Notes: generated by a model from the sequence alone, not told the origin. 64,000 nt of DNA from an uncultured Bacteroidales bacterium (GCA_934699095.1 CAKUVI010000005.1:62001-126000), one strand, 5' to 3'. Counted from the first letter of the stretch, positions 1-7,931 are shown. Made by a program: numbers and translations.

Positions 1-2
1 AA

Positions 3-413
3 ACACATACGGATGTTGTAAAAGTATTAAAATCGTTCATAAAGCAAAAAGAGAGTGAATTGTTGCCGGAGAAAGAAATTCAGGATTTAATTGAGCTTTC
101 AGGTGTAATTTCAGATACAGAAGAAAAATGTTTGGATTTTCTAATGAATAGAAGAATCATAGAGGAAAACCATCAGCAAATCAGTTCAAAAAAGAAAACG
201 TGCAAATACATTGTTGATGCTTACGAAAAGCATTTTAAATCGCTCGACCAATCATGGCATCTCTCTGAAAAGAATGATAAACTGGCAAGGGAAAGGGAAT
301 TACAACGTAAGGTTCTGGCTCTAATCAACAGAACTAATGTCTCAGAATTGAATGCTAAAGCAAAACAGTTGAGGAAAGAAAATATTGAAGTAATGATAGA
401 ACGGCTGAAATAG
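3..413 (+). CDS. Hypothetical protein, 5' end outside window
   Basis: The frame is open to the left edge, with no stop between base 3 and the TTG at 60, so this is the 3' part of a longer gene and not a complete 117-residue protein. The visible 136 codons are rich in Lys, Glu and Leu and look largely helical, with a basic C-terminal stretch that could form a coiled coil. I recognise no family or catalytic motif. It lies on the same strand as the accessory genes that follow and ends 51 bases before the repeated element at 465. Confidence 0.55.
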   Translation, partial: THTDVVKVLKSFIKQKESELLPEKEIQDLIELSGVISDTEEKCLDFLMNRRIIEENHQQISSKKKTCKYIVDAYEKHFKSLDQSWHLSEKNDKLARERELQRKVLALINRTNVSELNAKAKQLRKENIEVMIERLK

Positions 414-464
414 GGTTTTCAAGTAATGAGATATACGAAAAAAGCCGATTTGTGTGAAAGGAAC

Positions 465-491
465 AAGCCGAAAATACATAACAAAGTAGGC
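465..491 (+). repeat. 27-base element, copy A
   Basis: This stretch begins AAGCCGAAAA and ends AGTAGGC. It matches 24 of 27 bases at 1141-1167. It ends 22 bases before the ATG of the nuclease-like gene, and the sequence between is AT-rich. No strong inverted repeat is visible inside it beyond GCC/GGC ends. It could be a shared upstream control element or the edge of a modular insertion. Confidence 0.6.
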
Positions 492-513
492 GATTATAAA
501 TAAAATTGAAAGT

Positions 514-1107
514 ATGAAAAATCAAGAAAAATGGGGTTTCCTAAGAGAGCATTCCAGCAAAGCAACTGGAAAAGATAGTTTCACGGGTCTTCATAGAACC
601 GGGTTGGATGAATACTTGAAAGAACTGTTTCCAAAAGAAGAATGGGTTCACGACAAGGCATTCGGGAAAAGATTGGATGGAATCAACCATAGAATCCGCC
701 CCGATTATCTTTGTGAAAAGTTAAAAATAATAGTAGAATTCGATGGAATAGACCATTATAAAAAGCCGTCTCAAATATTGAAAGACCAAAATAATACGGA
801 AATATATCAGAAAAATGGTTTCAAGGTGATTCGCATTCCTTATTTCATTCAACTAACAAATGAAGTGGTTGAGATTCTATTTGGGATTAAACACAAAAAC
901 ACTTTGTTCAACCCGAACATACCCTCATTAAGCTCGAAAGGAAGTCACTCTCCTGCATATTTGTGTCCTGCTGGATTGAAAAGAATGGCAAAAGAGTACA
1001 AAATGTTTCCTCAACAATACAAGATTAATGTCGATTCCTTGAAGAAGGAAAACCAGTCATTCTTGACCGGCGTGGACTTGTTAGAAGCAGAATACAATAA
1101 GGAATAG
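514..1107 (+). CDS. VSR/DUF559-like PD-(D/E)XK nuclease-type protein
   Basis: This 197-residue protein has a central fold resembling the Vsr/DUF559 branch of the PD-(D/E)XK nucleases. It shows RPD at 62-64 (candidate catalytic Asp64), then a strand with VEFDG at 74-78 giving the E-x-D pair Glu75 and Asp77, His81, and a hydrophobic strand FKVIRIPY at 103-110. Family members bind or cut DNA, in mismatch repair or as accessory nucleases. The C-terminal 80 residues are not recognised. The ATG at 514 follows the 27-base element by 22 bases. A DNA-cutting role is inferred from the motif only, and no methylase or typical defence partner sits beside it. Confidence 0.6.
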   Translation: MKNQEKWGFLREHSSKATGKDSFTGLHRTGLDEYLKELFPKEEWVHDKAFGKRLDGINHRIRPDYLCEKLKIIVEFDGIDHYKKPSQILKDQNNTEIYQKNGFKVIRIPYFIQLTNEVVEILFGIKHKNTLFNPNIPSLSSKGSHSPAYLCPAGLKRMAKEYKMFPQQYKINVDSLKKENQSFLTGVDLLEAEYNKE

Positions 1108-1140
1108 TGTAGCTTTTGTTTCATTCAACCTTGATGGCGG

Positions 1141-1167
1141 AAGCCGAAAAGCCATAACAGAGTAGGC
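1141..1167 (+). repeat. 27-base element, copy B
   Basis: Second copy of the element at 465-491, with 24 of 27 bases the same. It lies 20 bases before the ATG of the DUF2158 gene, again followed by an AT-rich stretch. The two copies start 676 bases apart and bracket the nuclease-like gene, so that gene plus one copy looks like a unit. Confidence 0.6.
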
Positions 1168-1187
1168 ATCATTATTATATAAATAAT

Positions 1188-1466
1188 ATGGGCTTCCTCT
1201 CCGACTTCCTCTTATTAAATTTCATGAAACGCCGGGCCAAGCGCAAAGGGTGCGGCATCGGTGACATGGTGATGCTGAAAACCGGCGGCCCCGTCATGAT
1301 GGTGGTGGACGTTGATCTTGAGGAGGCTGAATGTGAATGGTTCTCCGAAGAGGACCAGAAAACACACCGTAAGTGCTTCATGTTTGAGATGCTCGTGAAT
1401 GTAAACAATATTGGGCTACAATCCGATCTTTTCATGCAACAACATTCTATAAAGACAACTAATTGA
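1188..1466 (+). CDS. DUF2158 (YodC-like) small protein
   Basis: Residues 22-70 carry the DUF2158 pattern: GDMVMLKTGGP, a central VDVD stretch, then CEWFSEED and a closing CFMFEML. This small beta-barrel family is of unknown function and is common in accessory regions and phages. The first 70 codons are GC-rich, while the last 20 or so (after the usual end of the domain) are distinctly AT-rich, so the tail may have been acquired by recombination. The ATG follows the second 27-base element. The next gene starts 25 bases downstream on the same strand. Confidence 0.65.
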   Translation: MGFLSDFLLLNFMKRRAKRKGCGIGDMVMLKTGGPVMMVVDVDLEEAECEWFSEEDQKTHRKCFMFEMLVNVNNIGLQSDLFMQQHSIKTTN

Positions 1467-1491
1467 AGAGAAACTAGCAAAAATAAGAAAT

Positions 1492-1890
1492 ATGGAAGAA
1501 GAATACATTGAAATGATGGAAAGAACGGTCGATTTCATTAAGAAAGTGAAATTGACTGCGATAAATTATTGTAATCAAGTGTGCGTTTTTGAAAACAAAT
1601 CTCCAAGATTGCTCGAAGAAATGCGCAATGATTATGAAGGATACTTGGAATGTATTGATGGTCAAATACAACTGTTTAGGAAACACCATGTATGGATGTT
1701 CGCCGATTACACATTGGCAAGACGCTTTATGAATGTCTATTTTTCCGAAGTGGAGTCCTTGTTAGATGATCTTCACAGTATGGAACCATATTCCTCCTTG
1801 GTTTCAATTACATTAGAAGAATTGGCTTCAAAATTAGACAGTTGCAAAGATTATATACTCAGAAATGGGAACAGGAAGTTGCCCTTTTAA
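1492..1890 (+). CDS. Hypothetical helical protein
   Basis: This 132-residue protein has no family I recognise. It is acidic at the start, has no signal peptide and no strong membrane segment, and alternates hydrophobic and charged residues as an all-helical protein would. Base composition is AT-rich compared with the genes on either side. It lies 25 bases after the DUF2158 gene and 22 bases before the next gene, so the three are probably cotranscribed. Confidence 0.5.
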   Translation: MEEEYIEMMERTVDFIKKVKLTAINYCNQVCVFENKSPRLLEEMRNDYEGYLECIDGQIQLFRKHHVWMFADYTLARRFMNVYFSEVESLLDDLHSMEPYSSLVSITLEELASKLDSCKDYILRNGNRKLPF

Positions 1891-1912
1891 TCGCCACAAA
1901 TAACGCAAAGCA

Positions 1913-2146
1913 ATGGACAAAAACTTCATAAAAAATATGCTCGCCCTCCACTTCTTCGCCGCCAAGGAGGCTTTCGGATCGGATGCTGTGGTGGCACTGA
2001 ACGCCGGTGAGCCGGGCGTGTACGAGAACAACCCTACCATTATCGAATATGAGCAAAAGGGCTACAAATTCTGTGATGCCAACATGTTCGGCGAAGGGTT
2101 GGAAAGAATGGAAACGCTCACTTTCAGGAAAGTGAACGAAGGTTGA
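1913..2146 (+). CDS. Small hypothetical protein
   Basis: A 77-residue soluble protein of unknown family. A hydrophobic N-terminal helix with FFAAKEAF is followed by a region containing ALNAGEPG. Higher GC at third codon positions than the gene before it supports real coding. It sits 22 bases after one unnamed gene and 27 bases before another, in a same-strand run. No function is proposed. Confidence 0.45.
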   Translation: MDKNFIKNMLALHFFAAKEAFGSDAVVALNAGEPGVYENNPTIIEYEQKGYKFCDANMFGEGLERMETLTFRKVNEG

Positions 2147-2173
2147 TAAGGTTAGCGTAAAATATCCATTAGT

Positions 2174-3106
2174 ATGTCGGAAAAGAGATGGAAGATAGAC
2201 AGCCGGGTGCCGCACAAATATCGTGGCGGGCGTAGAGGGAAAGGTTCGGAATTCCCGCGCCGTGGCATGAATGAATATGAGGGCGAAAGGCTCTCCATGA
2301 GTAAACACCGGCTTTCAAAACACAAAACATTGAGCTACAACAAAGGTAATGGTTGGGCTTCATTGCATACTAAATACGTGGAAGGGCTCCTCAACAAATA
2401 CGTCGACAGACCGTTTGATGAAATGCTGAGCGAGTTTTACGCCAAAACCAAGTCGCTGCGTCAAAGCGGACGACAACGTATGTGGGACACGCCATCCTAC
2501 TTCTCGTATGATGTGGAAGGGTTCACACATCGTCGATTTCTGTCATGGGGTAAGAAAAAGTATTATGTCGATGACAACGGCATTCTCCGTCTAAAGGATA
2601 ACCATGCCGACAGCACCCCGAAGACAAAATTGACCCGCAAACAGAAAGCCTACAACCGTCAAGTTCCTGTGCCCACATTCGGCTTGAAAACTGACCAGTT
2701 CGAACTTTTAAGACAAAAGTACGACACCGCCGATCTGTTTGTGGGAGAATATTACGCGATAGTGGATGGAGAGGTGTGCAAAGTGCCGATCTATACCTCG
2801 CCAAAGACAGAAGATGCTTACGAATTGTCTGACAGAATTGCCGTGGATGGTTTTAGTTTCGATGCAAAATTCAACCATGTTTTTTGGAACTTCACTTATA
2901 AAAAAGAGAACAGCTACAAAACCGAAGTCCGTGAAAAATTGGAGGCTTTGAAAAGGGAAAACAATGTTGAAAATGAGGACGATGTGGCGCGCATGGAGCG
3001 TCGACTCTGTTCCATGAAGGATTATTGGACAATGCACGGATGCATGGCTCTGGAGTTTTATACAAAGAAAATAGACTATATACGATCAAACAAAAATAGA
3101 AGTTAA
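2174..3106 (+). CDS. Hypothetical 310-residue basic protein
   Basis: The N-terminal 60 residues are very basic, with repeated Lys/Arg/Gly, and could bind nucleic acid or fill a disordered role. The middle carries aromatic-rich segments (YFSYDVEGF, KKYYVDDNG), and the C-terminal third is charged and probably coiled. There is no signal peptide or membrane helix. I do not recognise a family. It is the largest gene of the unnamed run and ends 17 bases before the PH-like gene, so it may be translated with it. Confidence 0.5.
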   Translation: MSEKRWKIDSRVPHKYRGGRRGKGSEFPRRGMNEYEGERLSMSKHRLSKHKTLSYNKGNGWASLHTKYVEGLLNKYVDRPFDEMLSEFYAKTKSLRQSGRQRMWDTPSYFSYDVEGFTHRRFLSWGKKKYYVDDNGILRLKDNHADSTPKTKLTRKQKAYNRQVPVPTFGLKTDQFELLRQKYDTADLFVGEYYAIVDGEVCKVPIYTSPKTEDAYELSDRIAVDGFSFDAKFNHVFWNFTYKKENSYKTEVREKLEALKRENNVENEDDVARMERRLCSMKDYWTMHGCMALEFYTKKIDYIRSNKNRS

Positions 3107-3123
3107 CAAAACCCCTATATACT

Positions 3124-3402
3124 ATGTACCGCCAATTCACCGCCTCGCGCGTTTCCGAATCCAACGTGCTGTTCCCGCCCACAGTCATCTTCAACGACGA
3201 GGGCATCACCATCAAAACACCGGCGCTGTTGCACCACAACACCGACTTCATCCCCTACGAGGCGGTGTCGAGCGTGATGATCCACACCCCCATCGCCGGC
3301 TTCTCCACCATCACCTTCCACGCCTACGGGCGCGAGATCCGCGTCCACGGGTTCCTGCAGCGCGAGGTGCGGGAGATGAAGGGGTTGGTGGAGGAGAGGT
3401 GA
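3124..3402 (+). CDS. Bacterial PH-like domain protein
   Basis: This 92-residue protein looks like one bacterial pleckstrin-homology-like domain. A strand pair surrounds NDEGITIKT, followed by FIPYEAVSSV and a strand GFSTITFHAYG, and it closes with a helix. Such small proteins are frequent in Bacteroidota and their role is unknown. Codon third positions are strongly G/C, unlike the AT-rich surroundings. Bases 3227-3402 recur almost exactly at 4908-5048 on the far side of the ATPase gene, with an in-frame 39-base deletion there. Confidence 0.6.
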   Translation: MYRQFTASRVSESNVLFPPTVIFNDEGITIKTPALLHHNTDFIPYEAVSSVMIHTPIAGFSTITFHAYGREIRVHGFLQREVREMKGLVEER

Positions 3403-3504
3403 TTTCTTTGATTTTTATTCGTGTCCAGCTCTATTTTCATCTGATCTTTATATGTTAAGTGTCGATTATTCCTCTGACTTTTTCTTCGCAATGCATTTTT
3501 TTTG

Positions 3505-3512
3505 TATTTTTG
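3505..3512 (+). promoter_or_regulatory. Putative -7 box for the ATPase gene
   Basis: TATTTTTG fits the Bacteroidota -7 consensus TAnnTTTG and lies 18 bases before the chosen ATG at 3531. No good TTTG is seen at the usual 19-base spacing upstream, so this rests on the -7 match and its position. Confidence 0.4.
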
Positions 3513-3530
3513 CAGGCAAAAAAGAAAGTC

Positions 3531-4895
3531 ATGTACTATCCGAGAACTATTGACAAATATTTGATGGAATGGAAAGAGAGCGCTGATCATAAGCCTTTGC
3601 TATTGCGTGGGGCAAGACAAGTGGGAAAGTCGTGGGCAGTAAAGAACCTTGGGCGGCAATTCAAGTATTTCATAGAAGCCAACTTTGAAAAACGTAAAGA
3701 GTTGAAGTCATTGTTCGAAAGGACACGGAACGCTCATGATCTTGCAGCCATGATTGGCAGAATGTACAACACACCTGTGGTGGCCGGAGAGACATTGCTT
3801 TTTCTCGATGAAATACAGGATTGTTCAGAAGCCATTCACAGTCTTTGGTCCTTCAAGGAAGATTTTCCCGAATTGCACGTGATTGCAGCCGGATCTTTGT
3901 TGGAGTTTACCTTAAAAGACTTGCATTCTTTCGGGGTTGGGCGCATAAGGTCGCTGTTCATGTATCCGATGTCTTTCGACGAGTTTTTGGAGGCACAGGG
4001 CAAAACCCTATGGCTTGAGGCCAAAAGAGAGGCAAATCCTCAAAAACCCATGTTTGACGAGCTGCATCAGGAGCTGGTCGGGCAGTTTCGCACTTTCCTT
4101 TTAGTGGGAGGCATGCCGGCAAGCGTCGCCAAATGGGTGGAGACACACGATTATGTGCTTGCGGCTAACGAGCAAGACGATATCCAGCAAACGTACTATG
4201 ACGATTTCGCCAAGTATGCAAAGAAAATAGACCCGCAATTGTTACGCAACACTCTCCAAAGTGTTGTAAGCCAGATTGGTGGAAAATTTGTCTATAGCAA
4301 GGTGCAAGACAATGCAAGCAGTGAGGAGGTGAAAAAAGCCCTGCAAATGCTATCAGATGCGGGAATCATTAAACGAGTGATACACTCTGCAGGGAACGGC
4401 CTTCCTCTCGGCGCGGAAAGCAACCTGAAATTCCAGAAATACATTTATCTTGACAGTGGCCTGCTCCTGCGCATTATGGATTTGGAATTGGGTGGCGCCG
4501 GTCCCCTGACCCAACAGATTCTTACAGATACAGCGGCGCAATTGGTGGACAAGGGCAGCTTGACAGAAATGGTTGCCGGCTGGGAAATAGTCAAATATTC
4601 TTCGCCTCGGACACAGAATGACCTGTATTGGTGGGAGAATCTTGACAGGGGCACCGTATCCGAAGTGGATTATTTGCTTGCCCGCAATATGCGCGTGCTT
4701 CCTGTAGAGGTGAAATCTGGTATCAGCGGCAAGATGAAAAGCCTGCATCTGTTCATGCACAACAAGCACCTGACGGAAGCTGTCAGGTGTTCGCTTGAAA
4801 ATTTCGGCGAACTCGTCAATCAAGATAAAGCTGATGCTGGTGCGCAAAATCGGATTCTCATACTTCCGCTATACGCTATTTCCAATTTGTTTTAA
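3531..4895 (+). CDS. AAA ATPase with DUF4143 domain
   Basis: This 454-residue protein has a P-loop ATPase domain with Walker A GARQVGKS at residues 27-34, Walker B LLFLDEIQD at 89-97 and a sensor strand ending AAGS. A DUF4143 region follows whose C-terminal part has the nuclease-like pair SEVDYLL and VEVKSG. Proteins of this architecture are abundant accessory ATPases with poorly known roles. The ATG at 3531 was chosen because the frame upstream runs through the putative promoter and starts MYYPRTID like the family. The gene is bracketed by an intact and a truncated PH-like gene, which suggests insertion or duplication. Confidence 0.85.
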   Translation: MYYPRTIDKYLMEWKESADHKPLLLRGARQVGKSWAVKNLGRQFKYFIEANFEKRKELKSLFERTRNAHDLAAMIGRMYNTPVVAGETLLFLDEIQDCSEAIHSLWSFKEDFPELHVIAAGSLLEFTLKDLHSFGVGRIRSLFMYPMSFDEFLEAQGKTLWLEAKREANPQKPMFDELHQELVGQFRTFLLVGGMPASVAKWVETHDYVLAANEQDDIQQTYYDDFAKYAKKIDPQLLRNTLQSVVSQIGGKFVYSKVQDNASSEEVKKALQMLSDAGIIKRVIHSAGNGLPLGAESNLKFQKYIYLDSGLLLRIMDLELGGAGPLTQQILTDTAAQLVDKGSLTEMVAGWEIVKYSSPRTQNDLYWWENLDRGTVSEVDYLLARNMRVLPVEVKSGISGKMKSLHLFMHNKHLTEAVRCSLENFGELVNQDKADAGAQNRILILPLYAISNLF

Positions 4896-4901
4896 TAAAG
4901 G

Positions 4902-5048
4902 ATGCAGGCGCTGCTGCACCACAACACCGACTTCATCCCCTACGAGGCGGTGTCGAGCGTGATGATCCACACCCCTCTCGCCGGCTTCTCCACCATCACC
5001 TTCTACGCCTACGGGCGCGAGATGAAGTGGCTGGTGGATGGGAGGTGA
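4902..5048 (+). pseudogene. Truncated copy of the PH-like gene
   Basis: Starting six bases after the ATPase stop, this 48-codon frame repeats the 3' half of the gene at 3124-3402. It matches from the ALLHHNTDF segment to the stop with only a few base changes, except that 39 bases are missing between two GAGAT repeats, which removes 13 residues in frame. The first third of the domain is absent, so a folded PH-like domain is unlikely. An ATG at 4902 keeps it open, so a short peptide could still be made. Confidence 0.7.
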
Positions 5049-5360
5049 AAAAATGAATAGTTTAAATTCAATATATTGATAATCAGGTGTTTATTATGGT
5101 TTGAATACAAAAACAATGCCAAAATGAAAAAAATTTTTTCAACAATTGATTTTTGAATAATAAAAAGATTATATTTGCCAACTTGTTTGAAAATCGTTAT
5201 TTGAGATGGAAAAATGCGGTTGAGATATTTGTAACGTTTTGAAAATAAGGTTGTTGTGAAATGTTCTGAACTTTTTGAGAACTGTTTGAAAAGTGAAGGA
5301 TTTTTCAATTGTGAGCGGAAAAACTTCAAAAATAGAGAAAAATAAAAAAGATATAAAGAA
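5049..5360 (+). other. AT-rich gap before secE, no gene seen
   Basis: About 310 bases of very AT-rich DNA. In many bacteria this position holds tuf and tRNA-Trp. Neither is here, and no tRNA cloverleaf is visible. A candidate promoter at 5146-5177 would give a leader of roughly 180 bases before secE, whose role is not evident from the sequence. Confidence 0.5.
5146..5177 (+). promoter_or_regulatory. Candidate promoter of the secE-rpoC operon
   Basis: TTGA at 5146-5149 is followed after 20 bases by TATATTTG at 5170-5177, close to the Bacteroidota pattern TTTG, 19 bases, TAnnTTTG. It is the only good -7 match in the gap ahead of secE. Confidence 0.5.
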
Positions 5361-5549
5361 ATGAAAATAGTGAATTATTTTAAGGAAACCTATGAAGAGT
5401 TGGCCCACAAGACAAGTTGGCCGACTTGGCAGGAACTTGGAAATAGTGTTGTAGTGGTGTCCATTGCTTCCCTAATAATCGCGTTTATCGTGTTTTTGAT
5501 GGATGCCGTCTTCAATTTGGGAATGGAGTTGATGTTCCCAGCTGTTTAA
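5361..5549 (+). CDS. secE: Preprotein translocase subunit SecE
   Basis: SecE clamps the SecY channel in the inner membrane for Sec-dependent export. The 62-residue protein has the short single-helix form: an amphipathic N-terminus with the conserved WPTWQEL segment, then one membrane helix at about residues 28-50. Its place directly before nusG and the L11-L1 genes is the conserved bacterial order. The upstream neighbour is an accessory island rather than tuf and tRNA-Trp. Confidence 0.95.
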   Translation: MKIVNYFKETYEELAHKTSWPTWQELGNSVVVVSIASLIIAFIVFLMDAVFNLGMELMFPAV

Positions 5550-5586
5550 TTTCTTTTAACGGACATTATATCCATACGACTTAATC

Positions 5587-6141
5587 ATGGCTGAATTAGA
5601 GAGCAAGTGGTACGTCATTAAATCGGTCACCGGGACTGAGAAGAAGGTGAAGCAGAACATCGAGAGTGAAGTTGCGAGCACCGACTTGAAAGAATCAGTT
5701 TTCGAGGTGTTAATTCCAACCGAGAAGGTATTCCATAGCACTAAAAACGGTAAGAAGGTTGTCAAGGAGCGCAATTATTTCCCGAGTTACATCTTCATTG
5801 AGGCGATGATGACTCCAGAAGTGTGTGCAAGGCTGCTCGAGATACCGGGAGTGTTAGGTTTTGTGGGTTGCAAGAGAAAAAGCGATCCGCCAGTAGCATT
5901 GCGCAAAGAGGAGGCCGCCCGTCTGCTGGGCAAGGTTGACGAACTCTCGACACAAGACGAGACGTTGGTACAGCCTTACGTGGTAGGCGAGGAGGTTAAG
6001 GTCACGGATGGGCCTTTCAACACCTTCAACGGTATCATCGAAGAGATAGATACTGAGAAGAAGAAGCTGAAGATTACGGTGAAAATCTTCGGCCGTAAGA
6101 CTCCTTTGGAATTGGGTTTTATGCAGGTTGAAAAAATATAG
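5587..6141 (+). CDS. nusG: Transcription factor NusG
   Basis: NusG binds elongating RNA polymerase and links it to Rho or the ribosome. The 184-residue protein has the NGN domain from about residue 6 to 110, starting WYVIKSVTGTEKKV, and a C-terminal KOW domain with GEEVKVTDGPFNTFNG at about 138-153. Its length is usual for the family and there are no insertions. It lies 37 bases after secE and 42 bases before rplK in the same operon. Confidence 0.97.
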   Translation: MAELESKWYVIKSVTGTEKKVKQNIESEVASTDLKESVFEVLIPTEKVFHSTKNGKKVVKERNYFPSYIFIEAMMTPEVCARLLEIPGVLGFVGCKRKSDPPVALRKEEAARLLGKVDELSTQDETLVQPYVVGEEVKVTDGPFNTFNGIIEEIDTEKKKLKITVKIFGRKTPLELGFMQVEKI

Positions 6142-6183
6142 TGTCTAAAAAATAGTTACAAACAATTAAAAATCAAACAAAAA

Positions 6184-6633
6184 ATGGCAAAAGAAGTAGC
6201 TGGCTTAATTAAGTTACAGATAAAGGGAGGTGCCGCCAATCCGTCACCGCCGGTAGGTCCTGCATTGGGTTCTAAGGGCGTGAACATTATGGAATTTTGC
6301 AAACAGTTCAATTCTCGTACGCAGGATTTAGCTGGCAAAGTTATTCCGGTAATCATCACAGTTTACAAGGACAAGTCCTTCGACTTCGTGACGAAAACGC
6401 CGCCGGTAGCTGTACAGATCATGGAGGCCGCCAAACTTCAAAAAGGCTCAGGAGAACCTAACCGTAACAAGGTTGGTGCCATCACTTGGGACCAAGTTCG
6501 CAGCATTGCCGAAATCAAGATGAAAGATTTGAATTGCTTCACAATCGAATCTGCCATGTCTATGGTTGCAGGCACAGCACGCAGCATGGGTGTCAATGTG
6601 AAAGGTGGACAAAACCCTTTTGAGCAAAATTAA
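6184..6633 (+). CDS. rplK: 50S ribosomal protein L11
   Basis: L11 forms the base of the ribosomal stalk on 23S rRNA and takes part in factor binding and the stringent response. The 149-residue protein keeps the N-terminal segment with SPPVGPALGSKGVN and the C-terminal rRNA-binding domain ending MGVNVKGG. Length is normal. It is followed after 21 bases by rplA. Confidence 0.97.
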   Translation: MAKEVAGLIKLQIKGGAANPSPPVGPALGSKGVNIMEFCKQFNSRTQDLAGKVIPVIITVYKDKSFDFVTKTPPVAVQIMEAAKLQKGSGEPNRNKVGAITWDQVRSIAEIKMKDLNCFTIESAMSMVAGTARSMGVNVKGGQNPFEQN

Positions 6634-6654
6634 TAACAAGTAAAATTAAAGATA

Positions 6655-7350
6655 ATGGCTAAGATATCAAAAAAACGCAAAGAGGCTTTTGCTAAATTTG
6701 ATAAGACCAAAGTGTATGCTTTGCCAGAAGCTATCCAAGTGGTTAAAGATCTTACCTACACAAAGTTTGATGCGTCTTTCGACATCGATGTACGCCTTGG
6801 CGTGGATCCGAGAAAGGCCAACCAAATGGTGCGTGGTATTGTGACCCTTCCACACGGCACAGGCAAAGAGGTACGCGTGTTGGTTCTCTGCACTCCCGAC
6901 AAGGAGGAAGAAGCAAAGGCTGCCGGCGCAGATTTCGTGGGCTTGGAAGAGTATGTTGAAAAGATCAAGCAAGGCTGGACAGACGTTGACGTTATCATCA
7001 CAATGCCGAGCGTCATGCCTAAGATTGGCGCCCTCGGTAGAGTGCTGGGTCCCCGCGGCTTGATGCCGAACCCGAAATCCGGTACCGTAACAATGGACAT
7101 TGGCAAAGCAGTGTCTGAAGTGAAAGCCGGTAAAATCGACTTCAAAGTGGATAAATATGGTATCATCCATACCTCTATCGGTAAAAACCGCTTCAGTGTT
7201 GAACAACTCACCGACAACGCTCGCGAAATGCTGTCAACAGTGATCAAGTTGAAACCGACCACGGCAAAGGGTACTTATATCAAGAGCATCTATTTGTCAA
7301 CCACAATGAGTCCCGGCGTGCAAGTTGATCCTAAATCAGTTACCTTATAA
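6655..7350 (+). CDS. rplA: 50S ribosomal protein L1
   Basis: L1 builds the mobile L1 stalk that handles E-site tRNA, and in many bacteria it represses its own operon by binding the L11-L1 leader. The 231-residue protein has the signature around LGPRGLMPNPKSGTV near residues 128-142. No obvious L1-binding mimic was identified in the leader. It precedes rplJ by 15 bases. Confidence 0.97.
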   Translation: MAKISKKRKEAFAKFDKTKVYALPEAIQVVKDLTYTKFDASFDIDVRLGVDPRKANQMVRGIVTLPHGTGKEVRVLVLCTPDKEEEAKAAGADFVGLEEYVEKIKQGWTDVDVIITMPSVMPKIGALGRVLGPRGLMPNPKSGTVTMDIGKAVSEVKAGKIDFKVDKYGIIHTSIGKNRFSVEQLTDNAREMLSTVIKLKPTTAKGTYIKSIYLSTTMSPGVQVDPKSVTL

Positions 7351-7365
7351 TAAAGATTAGTTAGT

Positions 7366-7884
7366 ATGAATAAAGAACAAAAAAGTCAGATAATAGAAGA
7401 AATTTCACAAGACTTGGCTAACTATTCTCATGTATATGTAACGGATATTTCCGGATTTACAGTTAGCACAGTCAATCAGTTACGCAAGTTGTGCTTCAGC
7501 AAGGACGTTAAGCTGAAGGTTGTGAAGAACACCCTTCTCAAACGTGCTATGGACCAGTCAGAAAAGGATTACTCAGAATTGTATGACACACTGAACGGTC
7601 ACACAGCAGTTATGTTGTGCAACACAGGTAACGTGCCTGCGAAGTTGATAAAGGACTTCAGGGCTAAAAACGCTAAGCCTCTCATCAAGGCCGCCTTCGT
7701 GGAAGAATCAGTTTACATTGGCGACGAAAACCTTGAGATGCTTTGCAGCATCAAGTCTCGTGAGGAATTGATCGGCGACATCGTGGCATTGTTGCAATCT
7801 CCTGCAAAACAAGTTGTTTCTGCTTTGCAGTCTGGTGGCGGCAAGTTGGCCGGTATCGTTAAAACTCTTTCCGAAAGAGCATAA
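7366..7884 (+). CDS. rplJ: 50S ribosomal protein L10
   Basis: L10 anchors the L7/L12 dimers to the ribosome stalk. The 172-residue protein shows the N-terminal rRNA-binding half (GFTVSTVNQLRKL, then KVVKNTLLKRAM) and a C-terminal helix that docks L7/L12. Length is normal. Only 47 bases separate it from rplL. Confidence 0.97.
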   Translation: MNKEQKSQIIEEISQDLANYSHVYVTDISGFTVSTVNQLRKLCFSKDVKLKVVKNTLLKRAMDQSEKDYSELYDTLNGHTAVMLCNTGNVPAKLIKDFRAKNAKPLIKAAFVEESVYIGDENLEMLCSIKSREELIGDIVALLQSPAKQVVSALQSGGGKLAGIVKTLSERA

Positions 7885-7931
7885 TAAAATAAATAAATCA
7901 TTTAGTTAATAACAATTTAAAGAACAATATT

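Noticed and set aside
465..1167. Integron attC sites at the two 27-base elements
   Set aside because: They end in AGTAGGC but lack the GTTRRRY core and the matching inverted R'' box, and no integrase is seen. They are reported as repeats only.
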